From: Clostridia bacterium
GTDB lineage: Bacteria > Bacillota > Clostridia > Oscillospirales > UBA644
Assembly: GCA_017623595.1 (NCBI GenBank)
Contig: JAGAOU010000085.1
Location: 1-63,096, forward strand
Reading direction: 5' to 3'
Length of the DNA: 63,096 nt
Part shown: positions 31,249 to 38,900 of the stretch, in pieces
Layout of the letters: each line of letters starts with the position of its first letter
Numbering within the stretch: the first letter of the stretch is position 1
Notes under the pieces: generated by a model
Database searches by the model: none
Seen by the model: the letters and a program-made list of their open reading frames with translations, nothing else
What the model was told of the DNA's origin: nothing
Program-made: the position numbers and the translations under genes

Positions 31249-32136
31249 TTACGCGATGGCCTTCAGACAAAGTCTTGCAAGATTCGCGTTCCAGAATTTT
31301 ACGTTAATGTTGGTCTGCATGGCCTCTCCCGCACTGTCCCACAGGCGGATCAAGGAGGCATAAAAGGTAGTTTCACTGCCGGAAGCGTCCCGCAGACGTC
31401 GCTTCAGATGGAGGGCGAAGGTATTGTAAAATGCGGTAAGGGATTCTCTGTCTTCAAAGTGGAAGACTCCCAATACGGCGGCTGCATCCTTTTTTTGCAG
31501 TGCTTGCTCCAATGCGCGGCACTGTTGCCCCTGCTTTTCGTCTTCAGTACCGTAGATTTCCAGGGCTTTGCCTAAAAATCCCGCGGAGAGAAGCACGGCG
31601 GTTTTTGCTTTTTCATCGTAGACACCGAAGGTCTTTCGAAAGTGCTCCTCCAAGATCTCTTCGGGTAGGGGGGCCAAAGACAGCACCTGACAACGGGATC
31701 GCACTGTGGGAAGAACTCCCTCCTTTGCGGTGCACAACAGGAGAAATACCGCATAATGGGGCGGTTCCTCCAGGGTTTTTAACAAAAGATTTTGGGCAGC
31801 GGGAAGCATTTTTTCTGCTTTGTCAATGCGATATATTTTATGCTCCCCATCGTTGGGTGTCAGTACAATGTCCGCCAAAAGACGGCGCAGGTCCTCCACG
31901 GGAATGTCTGAGGGGATGTCGATAATGTCCGGATGACAGTTCTGCTTGAACTTGTAGCACTGACGGCAGATTCCGCAGGGGCGGATTTCTCCGTCGCAGA
32001 CCAAAGCATTCGTGATGATGTTTGCCAAGGTGTGCTTCCCCGATCCTTCGGGGCCTTCGATCAGATATGCGTGAAACAGATGGGCGTTCAGTGCTTTTTT
32101 GATGGGCTCGTTTCCGTAAAAACCGCTGAAATTCAT
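31249..32136 (-). CDS. holB: DNA polymerase III delta-prime subunit
   Basis: Clamp-loader subunit. The 295-residue AAA+ protein has Walker A GPEGSGKHT, a zinc-binding cysteine group CGICRQC with an upstream Cys in ALVCDG, a Walker-B-like IDKAEKML segment, and the sensor region TVRSRCQV. The P-loop is intact, which in delta-prime varies between species. The start overlaps the Dabb gene stop by 4 bp and ricT follows, matching the holB-ricT pair of Firmicutes. tmk, often upstream, is not present. Confidence 0.92.
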   Translation of the reverse strand: MNFSGFYGNEPIKKALNAHLFHAYLIEGPEGSGKHTLANIITNALVCDGEIRPCGICRQCYKFKQNCHPDIIDIPSDIPVEDLRRLLADIVLTPNDGEHKIYRIDKAEKMLPAAQNLLLKTLEEPPHYAVFLLLCTAKEGVLPTVRSRCQVLSLAPLPEEILEEHFRKTFGVYDEKAKTAVLLSAGFLGKALEIYGTEDEKQGQQCRALEQALQKKDAAAVLGVFHFEDRESLTAFYNTFALHLKRRLRDASGSETTFYASLIRLWDSAGEAMQTNINVKFWNANLARLCLKAIA

Positions 32137-32426
32137 GCATCAACCTCAAAATCACAGCTGACCGAGGCTTCAATGACCGAATGAACATAGTCCGAAACCC
32201 CCACGTGGAAAGGATGGGCCTTATACTCCGCCAGATCCTCTTTTTTGTCAAAGGAGAGAATCAGCGCCACATCGTAGGATCGCTTGCTGAACAGAACGTC
32301 GGTTCCGACCTCCAGCGCCCGCACCTTGGGAACATTTCCCCGCAGGGTGAGGAATTTGTTTTTCAGCGCGGTTTTGTCTTCTTCGGTTCGGTTTTTGAGA
32401 CGGTACAAAACAATGTGACGGAACAT
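32133..32426 (-). CDS. Dabb (stress-responsive A/B barrel) domain protein
   Basis: A 97-residue dimeric alpha-beta barrel domain protein. The family signature FRHIVLYRLK at the N-terminus, LEVGTDVLFSKRSYDVALILSF in the middle and HPFHVGVSDYV near the end fit Dabb proteins of unknown biochemical role; some plant and bacterial members are stress-induced. The ATG at 32426 has a GAGGG site upstream; an alternative frame start eight codons earlier lacks one. It is the first gene of the Dabb-holB-ricT unit and overlaps holB by 4 bp. Confidence 0.88.
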   Translation of the reverse strand: MFRHIVLYRLKNRTEEDKTALKNKFLTLRGNVPKVRALEVGTDVLFSKRSYDVALILSFDKKEDLAEYKAHPFHVGVSDYVHSVIEASVSCDFEVDA

Positions 32427-32459
32427 GAAAAAGCCCTCAATTCTTCGCATTCTTCTGTT

Positions 32460-32488
32460 ATTATATCACATTCTTTATACAATTGCAA
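32460..32488 (-). promoter_or_regulatory. Sigma-A promoter of the Dabb-holB-ricT unit
   Basis: On the minus strand, TTGCAA (complement of 32483-32488) and TATAAT (complement of 32460-32465), spacer 17 bp, 34 bp before the Dabb start codon. Confidence 0.8.
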
Positions 32489-32529
32489 GAAATTTTAACG
32501 AAATTTAAAATAAATTTGCATATCAATAC

Positions 32530-32558
32530 TGGAAATCTTCTCAAAAATGTGGTACAAT
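32530..32558 (+). promoter_or_regulatory. Probable promoter of the YigZ gene
   Basis: TGGAAA at 32530-32535 and TACAAT at 32553-32558 with a 17-bp spacer. The -35 is only four of six matches. Divergent from the Dabb promoter about 40 bp away. Confidence 0.55.
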
Positions 32559-32587
32559 GGAGGAAAGAAATTTCAAGGAGATGTTCC

Positions 32588-33196
32588 ATGGGCTATCTCA
32601 CCGTTCGCGATTTTGCGGAATATGAATTTACCGAAAAGAAATCCCGTTTCATCGGGAGAGTTTTTTATACGCCCACCGAGGAGGCCGCAAAGCAGGCCAT
32701 CGCTTCGGTCCGTGCCGGGGATCCCGAAGCACGGCACCACGTTTACGCCTATGTGATCCACGGGGGAACTACCCGCATGAGCGATGATGGTGAGCCTTCG
32801 GGGACGGGGGGCGCTCCCGTGTTGAATGCGGTTCAGAAAAACGGCTTTGAAGATGTAACCGTGGTTGTCACCCGCTATTTCGGCGGTATTCTTTTGGGGG
32901 CGGGCGGATTGGTTCGTGCCTATGCAAAGGCTGCGGCAGGGGCTTTGGAGACGGCGGAGAAGACTGAAACTGCGGAATTTGTGAATTTCACCTTGACCTT
33001 CCCCTATACAAAAACGGGCACGGTGAATTATGTGTCGGAGAAACTGGGCATCACCGTAAAGGATCGTATTTTTGCCGACAATGTTACCTTTTTTATGTGC
33101 TGTGAAACTCCCGTTTCCTTACAGTTGAAGGAGGCTCTTTCCGAGGAGTTGTCTGTGGTGTTTTCGGAAACCGATCGGTTTATTGCGCCCCGATAA
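32588..33196 (+). CDS. YigZ/IMPACT family protein
   Basis: A 202-residue cytoplasmic protein. The N-terminal UPF0029/IMPACT domain (about 1-125) contains the family signature around DDGEPSGTGGAPVL and TRYFGGILLGAGGLVRAY, and a C-terminal DUF1949 domain (about 135-200) has a ferredoxin-like fold. The role of bacterial YigZ is not settled; the eukaryotic relative IMPACT regulates Gcn2. CAAGGAG lies 8 bp before the ATG. It appears to be transcribed alone, with the rnf promoter starting 32 bp after its stop. Confidence 0.93.
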   Translation: MGYLTVRDFAEYEFTEKKSRFIGRVFYTPTEEAAKQAIASVRAGDPEARHHVYAYVIHGGTTRMSDDGEPSGTGGAPVLNAVQKNGFEDVTVVVTRYFGGILLGAGGLVRAYAKAAAGALETAEKTETAEFVNFTLTFPYTKTGTVNYVSEKLGITVKDRIFADNVTFFMCCETPVSLQLKEALSEELSVVFSETDRFIAPR

Positions 33197-33198
33197 TC

Positions 33199-33222
33199 GG
33201 AAAATTGTACAAATTTTCCTTT
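33199..33222 (+). terminator. Weak AT-rich terminator after the YigZ gene
   Basis: GGAAAATT (33199-33206) pairs with AATTTTCC (33212-33219) around GTACA and is followed by only three T. The stem is AT-rich, so efficiency is doubtful. Confidence 0.45.
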
Positions 33223-33227
33223 CCCTA

Positions 33228-33256
33228 TTGACTTCTTTTTAAATTTGTTGTATAAT
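33228..33256 (+). promoter_or_regulatory. Sigma-A promoter of the rnf operon
   Basis: TTGACT at 33228-33233 and TATAAT at 33251-33256, spacer 17 bp, 42 bp before rnfC. Confidence 0.88.
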
Positions 33257-33298
33257 GTATAAGAGATAATTTGATCTCGGAGAAAGAGAGGTGTTGTT

Positions 33299-34624
33299 AT
33301 GGCGTTTTCCTTCCGCGGCGGGATCCATCCGGATTATCAGAAAGAAAAAACCGCCGCCAGCGTCATTGTCAGTAATATGCCCCAGCCCGAAGAGGTTGTT
33401 ATTCCTCTGTCTCAGCACATCGGTGTCCCCTGTGAACCTTTGGTCAAGGTGGGAGATCGGGTGTTGGAAGGACAGATGATCGGCGATTGTCAGACCGGAC
33501 TCAGCGCCCCTATCCATGCATCGATTACGGGAAAGGTGAAGGCCATCGAGCCCCATTGGACCGTTACCGGCATCAAAGCCCCCGGTATTGTGATCGAAAA
33601 CGACGGCAGCGATGAGAAATGGGAAGAGGCTCCCTTTGAGGGGGCGGTTACCGATCTTTCCCCCGATGAAATTATTGCGTATGCCCGCAATGCGGGTATC
33701 GTGGGAATGGGCGGGGCGGCGTTCCCCACCCATGCAAAGCTTCGTACCGCATTGGACCGCAAGGTTTCCACCGTGATTATCAACGGTTGTGAATGCGAGC
33801 CCTTTATCACCGCAGACCATCGGGCGATGGTGGAATATCCCCGCTTTATTGTCACCGGTGCAGAGCTGATCCGTCAATGCCTTGGTGTGGATGATGTTGT
33901 GATCTGTGTGGAAAGCAATAAGCCGGATGCTCTTGCCACCATGCGTGCCACCTCCGACGGAACGGGAATTTCGGTCCTCGAATTGCCCACCAAATATCCC
34001 CAAGGGGGCGAAAAGCAGTTGATCCGTGCCGTCACCGGCCGTGAGGTTCCTCCCGGAAAACTGCCCATGGATATCGGCTGTGCCGTCTTTAATGTGGATA
34101 CCTGCGCCTCTCTGTATCGTGCCATCTATAAGGGACAGCCTCTCATTAAGCGGGTTGTTACCGTCAGCGGATCGGCCGTTGCCTCTCCCGCAAATCTTTT
34201 GGTTCGCATCGGTACCGCCTATCGGGATCTGTTCAAGTTCTGCGGCGGCTTTACCTCCGACCCCTATAAAATTATCACCGGCGGCCCCATGATGGGATCG
34301 GCGCAGCACTCTGTGGATATTCCCGTGGTGAAGAACACCTCCTCCCTGCTTGCCTTTGCGGAGGACGGGGGAGAGGAAGGCTTCTCCGAGTCCGATGTTT
34401 GTATCCGTTGCGGCCGTTGTATGGCGGCTTGCCCCATGCGCCTTCAGCCCACCAAGATCTATGAGAACGCCGTGCTCAACCGTTTCGGTGAATGTGCCAA
34501 GCTGAACGTGCAGGATTGCATCGAGTGCGGTTGCTGTGCTTATGTTTGTCCCGCCAAGCTTTATCTTGTACAAGCCATGCGGATGGCGAAAAGCCAGATT
34601 CCGCGGGGAGGAGTGAAGAAATGA
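33299..34624 (+). CDS. rnfC: Rnf complex subunit C
   Basis: Peripheral subunit of the ferredoxin:NAD+ oxidoreductase Rnf, which couples this electron transfer to Na+ or H+ export. The 441-residue protein carries the NADH/FMN-binding Complex I 51-kDa-like region (GAAFPTHAKL, NGCECEPF) and two [4Fe-4S] motifs, CIRCGRCMAACP and CIECGCCAYVCP. It lacks the long alanine-rich tail seen in proteobacterial RsxC, as usual in Clostridia. It heads rnfCDGEAB and overlaps rnfD by 4 bp. Confidence 0.96.
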   Translation: MAFSFRGGIHPDYQKEKTAASVIVSNMPQPEEVVIPLSQHIGVPCEPLVKVGDRVLEGQMIGDCQTGLSAPIHASITGKVKAIEPHWTVTGIKAPGIVIENDGSDEKWEEAPFEGAVTDLSPDEIIAYARNAGIVGMGGAAFPTHAKLRTALDRKVSTVIINGCECEPFITADHRAMVEYPRFIVTGAELIRQCLGVDDVVICVESNKPDALATMRATSDGTGISVLELPTKYPQGGEKQLIRAVTGREVPPGKLPMDIGCAVFNVDTCASLYRAIYKGQPLIKRVVTVSGSAVASPANLLVRIGTAYRDLFKFCGGFTSDPYKIITGGPMMGSAQHSVDIPVVKNTSSLLAFAEDGGEEGFSESDVCIRCGRCMAACPMRLQPTKIYENAVLNRFGECAKLNVQDCIECGCCAYVCPAKLYLVQAMRMAKSQIPRGGVKK

Positions 34625-35637
34625 ATAAACAGCTTTTAGTCAACTCCTCGCCCCATTACCGTTGTAATGACTCCACCATGACCCTGATGAGGGATGTGCT
34701 GATTGCGCTGGTTCCCGTTCTGGGCGGGGCTGTGATCTTCTTCGGCTTCCGAGCCTTGGTTTTGACGCTGGTTTCCGTTGCCTTCTGCGTCGCCTTTGAG
34801 ACCTTGTTCAATTGGGCAACCAAGCGGGAAAACACTGTAGGGGATCTTTCCGCCGTGGTCACCGGTGTGATTCTTGCCTTTAACCTGCCCGTGGTCACGC
34901 CCTATTGGATGGTTGCTATCGGTGCGTTCTTTGCCATTGTGGTGGTTAAGTGTCTGTTCGGCGGATTGGGAAAGAACTTCCTTAATCCCGCCCTGGCCGC
35001 ACGGGCCTTCCTTTTCTCCTGGCCCACAATCATGACCACCTTCACAAAGCCTCTGCAGGAGATGTATTACGATTTGTCTTTCATCTTCGGAGAGCCTATG
35101 TTTGTCAATGCGGAGACCGAAGCGCTGGATTCTGTTTCGGGTGCTACCGCCCTGATGTCGCTCAAGCAGGGCATCCAGCCCGAAATGAGCCTGACCGACC
35201 TGTTTATTGGAAATGTTCCGGGTTCTATCGGAGAAACCTCCGCCTTGCTGATCCTGATCGGCTTTGTTTACCTGCTTTTCCGTAAGGTTATTACTTGGCA
35301 TATCCCCGTTTGCTATGTGGGGACCGTTGCCCTTCTGACCTTCCTGTTCCCCGTGGGGAATATGAACAATCTTGTGTACATGTCTTATGAGCTTCTCAGC
35401 GGCGGACTTCTGCTGGGAGCTGTGTTCATGGCGACCGATTATACCACCTCGCCCCTTTCCCGTTTGGGGAAGGTGATCTATGCGGTGGGATGCGGCGGAT
35501 TGACCGTGCTTTTGCGCACCTTCGGGGATCTGCCCGAGGCGGTCAGCTATTCCATTCTGATCATGAATGTGGTAGCCCTTGCCATTGACCGCTATCTCAA
35601 GCCGCGCCGTTATGGGATTGGAGGGGAGAACGCATGA
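34621..35637 (+). CDS. rnfD: Rnf complex subunit D
   Basis: Integral membrane subunit of Rnf, 338 residues with about eight to nine transmembrane helices. The motif DSVSGATAL contains the threonine that carries covalent FMN in this family, and GGLGKNFLNPALAARAF is a conserved RnfD/NqrB signature. The start codon overlaps the rnfC stop and the stop overlaps the rnfG start, so C, D and G are translationally coupled. Confidence 0.96.
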   Translation: MNKQLLVNSSPHYRCNDSTMTLMRDVLIALVPVLGGAVIFFGFRALVLTLVSVAFCVAFETLFNWATKRENTVGDLSAVVTGVILAFNLPVVTPYWMVAIGAFFAIVVVKCLFGGLGKNFLNPALAARAFLFSWPTIMTTFTKPLQEMYYDLSFIFGEPMFVNAETEALDSVSGATALMSLKQGIQPEMSLTDLFIGNVPGSIGETSALLILIGFVYLLFRKVITWHIPVCYVGTVALLTFLFPVGNMNNLVYMSYELLSGGLLLGAVFMATDYTTSPLSRLGKVIYAVGCGGLTVLLRTFGDLPEAVSYSILIMNVVALAIDRYLKPRRYGIGGENA

Positions 35638-36179
35638 GTAAGAACCGTATGTTTTCCCTCGGACTGCGTCTGGCCCTGTTTGTTGCTGTGGTCGTTGCCA
35701 TGCTGGCGGCGGTCAATGTCTTGACGCGGGATACCATCGCCGAACGCAAGCGTGTGGCAGGCGAGACCGCACGTTCTTCTCTGATGGCGGGTTGCACCTT
35801 TTCTCAGGTAGCCGATGCGGAGCTTCCCGAGGATACCTCCGTCACCGCCGTGTATCGTGCGGAAAAGGACGGCGTGTTTATGGGGTACTGTTTTGATGTT
35901 TCGGTAAAGGGATACAATGAGATTTCCATGGTCGTCGGTGTCGGCGCAGATCTGAATGTAACGGGGGTCAAGATTCTTTCCCAGACCGAAACCCCGGGTA
36001 TCGGCTCCAAGGCGGTGGACGAGAACGGCGTGTATTTGCCCCTGTTCAAAACCGTGAACGTGGATGCCATGCAGAGCCATTTTGTCAGCGGTGCCACCAT
36101 TTCCTCCAGGGGAATTTGGACGGGTGTCAATGATTCTGTGACCCTCTGCTCGATTTTGATGAAGGAAAAGGGGGAATAA
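35634..36179 (+). CDS. rnfG: Rnf complex subunit G
   Basis: A 181-residue subunit with one N-terminal membrane helix (about 10-28) and an extracytoplasmic FMN-binding domain. SGATISSRGI near residue 150 provides the threonine for covalent FMN. TETPGIGSKA is the second family signature. It overlaps rnfD by 4 bp and precedes rnfE by 3 bp. Confidence 0.95.
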   Translation: MSKNRMFSLGLRLALFVAVVVAMLAAVNVLTRDTIAERKRVAGETARSSLMAGCTFSQVADAELPEDTSVTAVYRAEKDGVFMGYCFDVSVKGYNEISMVVGVGADLNVTGVKILSQTETPGIGSKAVDENGVYLPLFKTVNVDAMQSHFVSGATISSRGIWTGVNDSVTLCSILMKEKGE

Positions 36180-36182
36180 GCG

Positions 36183-36806
36183 ATGGAAAAGAAAACACCT
36201 TCCGTAGGCCGTATTTTCCGTGACGGTCTTTTGGATCAGAACCCCATTTTCGTTCAGCTTCTCGGTATGTGCTCCACCCTTGCCATTTCCACCTCTGTCA
36301 TCAATGGAATCGGTATGGGTGTCAGTGTAACCTTTGTTCTGATTCTGTCCAATCTGTTCATTTCCCTTCTGCGGAATTTTATTCCCGCAAAGATCCGTAT
36401 TGCATCCTATATTGTCATCATCGCCGGCTTTGTGACGGTGGTGGATATGATTCTTCAGGCTTATGTGCCCTCTTTGGCAGAATCTTTGGGGTTGTTTATT
36501 CCCTTAATCGTGGTCAACTGTATCATTCTTGCCCGTGCGGAAAGCTTTGCTTCCAAGCATGCACCGCTGCCCTCCGTTCTGGATGGCGTTGCCATGGGGC
36601 TCGGTTTTACAGTTGCATTGGTTATTATTTCCGCAATCCGCGAGTTGATCGGTAACGGGACGCTGTTGGGAATCCGGGTGATGCCCGATTTCTATTCTCC
36701 CGCCGTTTTGGTCATTTCTCCCGTGGGCGGATTCCTTGTGCTGGGTGCGCTGATTGCCCTCGTGCAGTGGATTCGTTCCCGTAAAAAGAAGCATAAGGGG
36801 GAATAA
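36183..36806 (+). CDS. rnfE: Rnf complex subunit E
   Basis: A 207-residue integral membrane subunit with about six transmembrane helices. Conserved segments include the N-terminal NPIFVQLLGMC block, whose cysteine belongs to the intramembrane Fe-S site shared with RnfA, and the LIVVNCIILARAE block carrying the second cysteine. The C-terminal tail is basic (RSRKKKHKGE). It is one of the two homologous subunits E and A forming the ion-translocating core. Confidence 0.95.
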   Translation: MEKKTPSVGRIFRDGLLDQNPIFVQLLGMCSTLAISTSVINGIGMGVSVTFVLILSNLFISLLRNFIPAKIRIASYIVIIAGFVTVVDMILQAYVPSLAESLGLFIPLIVVNCIILARAESFASKHAPLPSVLDGVAMGLGFTVALVIISAIRELIGNGTLLGIRVMPDFYSPAVLVISPVGGFLVLGALIALVQWIRSRKKKHKGE

Positions 36807-36809
36807 GCT

Positions 36810-37385
36810 GTGGGATCTATCTTCTTGTTGGCGGTCACCGCCATTCTCATCGAAAACTTTGTGTTTGTGAAGTTCTACGGGATTTGTCCCTTCCTCGGTG
36901 TTTCCCAGAAAACCGAGACCGCCGTGGGAATGGGTCTTGCCGTAACCTTCACTATGACCATCGCCTCCGCTTTGACCTGGCCTCTTTATTATTTTGTTCT
37001 TCAGCCTTTGGGACTGGAATATTTGGAGACCATTGCCTTCATTTTGCTCATTGCCTGCCTGGTGCAGTTTATTGAAATGTTCTTGCAGAAGGCGATTCCT
37101 TCCCTATATTCCTCTTTGGGGATTTATTTGCCGCTGATCACCACAAACTGTGCCGTTCTCGGCGTGGCACTTCTGAATATTCAGAAGGACTATAATTTCA
37201 TCGAATCCACCGTGTACGGCTTTGCTGCCGGACTGGGCTTCCTTTTGGCTATTTTCCTGCTCTCCCTGGTACGGGAACGCTTCGAATTTGCCAATATCCC
37301 CAAGCCCTTCCGCGGTGTTCCCATTGCCCTGATCGCAGGGGGACTTCTTGCCCTCGCATTCAGCGGTCTTCGTCTGAATTTCTGA
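36810..37385 (+). CDS. rnfA: Rnf complex subunit A
   Basis: A 191-residue membrane subunit homologous to RnfE, about six transmembrane helices. IENFVFVKFYGICPFLG and PLITTNCAVLG carry the two conserved cysteines. The start is a GTG at 36810, three bases after rnfE, with a G-rich ribosome-binding site (AAGGGGG). The protein is full length. Confidence 0.95.
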   Translation: MGSIFLLAVTAILIENFVFVKFYGICPFLGVSQKTETAVGMGLAVTFTMTIASALTWPLYYFVLQPLGLEYLETIAFILLIACLVQFIEMFLQKAIPSLYSSLGIYLPLITTNCAVLGVALLNIQKDYNFIESTVYGFAAGLGFLLAIFLLSLVRERFEFANIPKPFRGVPIALIAGGLLALAFSGLRLNF

Positions 37386-37400
37386 TCAAGGAGGATGTCT

Positions 37401-38270
37401 ATGCTTGCTGTTGAAATGCCTGTTTACATTGAGATTCCCGTAACCATCCTCGTCCTTGCCGCGATTGCCTTTTTATTTGGTGCACGTCTTGCCGTTGCCG
37501 CAAAGAAATTTGCCGTGAAAAAGGATCCTCGTATCGATCAGGTCTGTGAGCATCTAGCCGGCGCAAACTGCGGCGGCTGCGGCTATAGCGGTTGTGCCGC
37601 CTATGCCACTGCCATTGTGGAAGAGGGTGCTTCCACCGACCGTTGCCCCGTTGCCGGGGTAGAAGCGGTCAACAAGATTGCCGCAATTATGGGCGTAGAA
37701 GCAAAACAGCCCATTCGTATGCGTGCGCAGGTAAAGTGTGCCGGGACCTGGGAAAGTGCGAACTACAAATACCTTTATAAGGGACTTGCCGACTGTCACT
37801 CCGTTGCTCGTCTGGGGAATGGCCCCAAGGAATGCCGTTACGGTTGTATCGGGCTCGGATCCTGCGTTCATGCCTGCGCTTTCAATGCCATCCATATCGG
37901 CGGCGGTGTTGCTACCGTTGCGTACGATCTCTGCCGCGCCTGCGGAATGTGTGTGAATGCGTGCCCTCAAAACCTCATCGAATTGGTTCCCTTTGAGTCC
38001 CGCTTCTGGGTTTCCTGCGGATCGAAGGATAAGGGTGCTTCGGTGCGGAATATTTGCAAGGACGGTTGTATCGGTTGCGGTCTGTGCGTAAAGGCCTGCC
38101 CCACGGGTGCCATCTCTCTGAAGGATAATATTGCTCATATCGACTATTCTCTTTGCAACGGCTGCGGTTCCTGCGCCGCCAAATGTCCCCGCAAGATTAT
38201 CTTTGACGGATACGGTCCCGACGGTGTCCCCGGGGATCAGGTTCTGGAACAGATAGGAGTCGAGGAATGA
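37401..38270 (+). CDS. rnfB: Rnf complex subunit B (ferredoxin-like)
   Basis: A 289-residue electron-entry subunit. One N-terminal membrane helix (about 10-30) is followed by the CGGCGYSGCAAYA Fe-S domain and then several [4Fe-4S] ferredoxin motifs: CIGLGSCVHAC, CRACGMCVNACP, CIGCGLCVKACP and CNGCGSCAAKCP. The ATG at 37401 was chosen over one two codons upstream because AGGAGG abuts the earlier ATG but lies 6 bp before this one. Last Rnf gene; a 45-codon gene overlaps its end by 4 bp. Confidence 0.96.
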   Translation: MLAVEMPVYIEIPVTILVLAAIAFLFGARLAVAAKKFAVKKDPRIDQVCEHLAGANCGGCGYSGCAAYATAIVEEGASTDRCPVAGVEAVNKIAAIMGVEAKQPIRMRAQVKCAGTWESANYKYLYKGLADCHSVARLGNGPKECRYGCIGLGSCVHACAFNAIHIGGGVATVAYDLCRACGMCVNACPQNLIELVPFESRFWVSCGSKDKGASVRNICKDGCIGCGLCVKACPTGAISLKDNIAHIDYSLCNGCGSCAAKCPRKIIFDGYGPDGVPGDQVLEQIGVEE

Positions 38271-38404
38271 AACGGGAATGGTCTTTCCACCGTCCGACTT
38301 CTTCCAAACGACGGATTGTGCTTCTGATCTTGGGCGGAATTGCCCTGTTTGTGCTCGGCTTTTTTACCGCCCGTCCCGTGTTTATGCTTTTGGGACTCCT
38401 CTGA
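38267..38404 (+). CDS. 45-residue single-helix membrane protein after rnfB
   Basis: A short gene whose ATG overlaps the rnfB stop codon (ATGA) and has GAGGA a few bases upstream. The peptide has a basic N-terminus (MKREW...SSKRR) followed by a hydrophobic segment at about residues 17-45 interrupted by TARP. This suggests one or two membrane passes with the N-terminus inside. No family is recognised. Translational coupling to rnfB suggests it could be an accessory of the Rnf complex, which is only an inference from position. Confidence 0.55.
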   Translation: MKREWSFHRPTSSKRRIVLLILGGIALFVLGFFTARPVFMLLGLL

Positions 38405-38418
38405 ATTGCATACTTTTT

Positions 38419-38459
38419 CACCTCTTCGATGCATATACTGCTCGGGGAGGTGTTTTTTT
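38419..38459 (+). terminator. Terminator-like hairpin that contains the next gene's ribosome-binding site
   Basis: CACCTC (38419-38424) pairs with GAGGTG (38447-38452), with an inner CGA/TCG helix, and is followed by seven T. It lies 14 bp after the 45-codon gene, so it can end the rnf transcript. The 3' arm GGGGAGGTG is also the ribosome-binding site of the GTG-started gene at 38460. When this hairpin is present in an mRNA, that site would be masked. Confidence 0.7.
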
Positions 38460-38900
38460 GTGAAAAAAAATTATTTTTCGGATGTACTGCAGCAAGAACT
38501 TTCTTTTTTGTGTAAGGCAGCGGGGACGGAGGATCCCTCGGTTGTGATTTCTTGTTATCAAGCTTGTGATAAACTTCACCAAGCCCTTTCCAAGCGGCTT
38601 TTTCAAGCCTTTATCACCCCACGGAGCAGAGAAGATCTGTATCGCCTTTCGGTGGATATTCTGGCGCTTTTTTCGCCTTTGCTCGGGTCCCTTTCCTGTG
38701 GGAGAGAGGAGCGGGACCGCATCTGTCGCACAGCCGCCTTGTTTGACGTTTTCCTTCCCGATGAAAGAGCTCTTGTTCTGTGCTCTGAGTTGTATCATTT
38801 GTGGGATGGTTTTTCCTGTTCCGAGGCGGCAAGGAAGTGTCGGGAGGGGTTCTTTCATTTGTCGGAGCAGATGGTTGTAACGGCGCTGAAAAATGTATAA
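38460..38900 (+). CDS. Hypothetical helical protein
   Basis: A 146-residue soluble protein, mostly helical, with six cysteines and no membrane segment or signal peptide. No family is recognised. The GTG start at 38460 sits 8 bp after GGGGAGGT; the frame stays open upstream through the end of rnfB's neighbour but without a start signal. A TATACT at 38434-38439 could be a -10 box, though no matching -35 lies at 17 bp. The gene is followed by a long gene-free region. Its ribosome-binding site is inside a hairpin, so expression may depend on an internal promoter. Confidence 0.6.
   Translation: MKKNYFSDVLQQELSFLCKAAGTEDPSVVISCYQACDKLHQALSKRLFQAFITPRSREDLYRLSVDILALFSPLLGSLSCGREERDRICRTAALFDVFLPDERALVLCSELYHLWDGFSCSEAARKCREGFFHLSEQMVVTALKNV

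Noticed and set aside
38340-38459. Longer N-terminus for the gene at 38460
   Set aside because: The upstream part overlaps the 45-codon gene and the terminator hairpin in another frame; the GTG at 38460 has an ideal ribosome-binding site.
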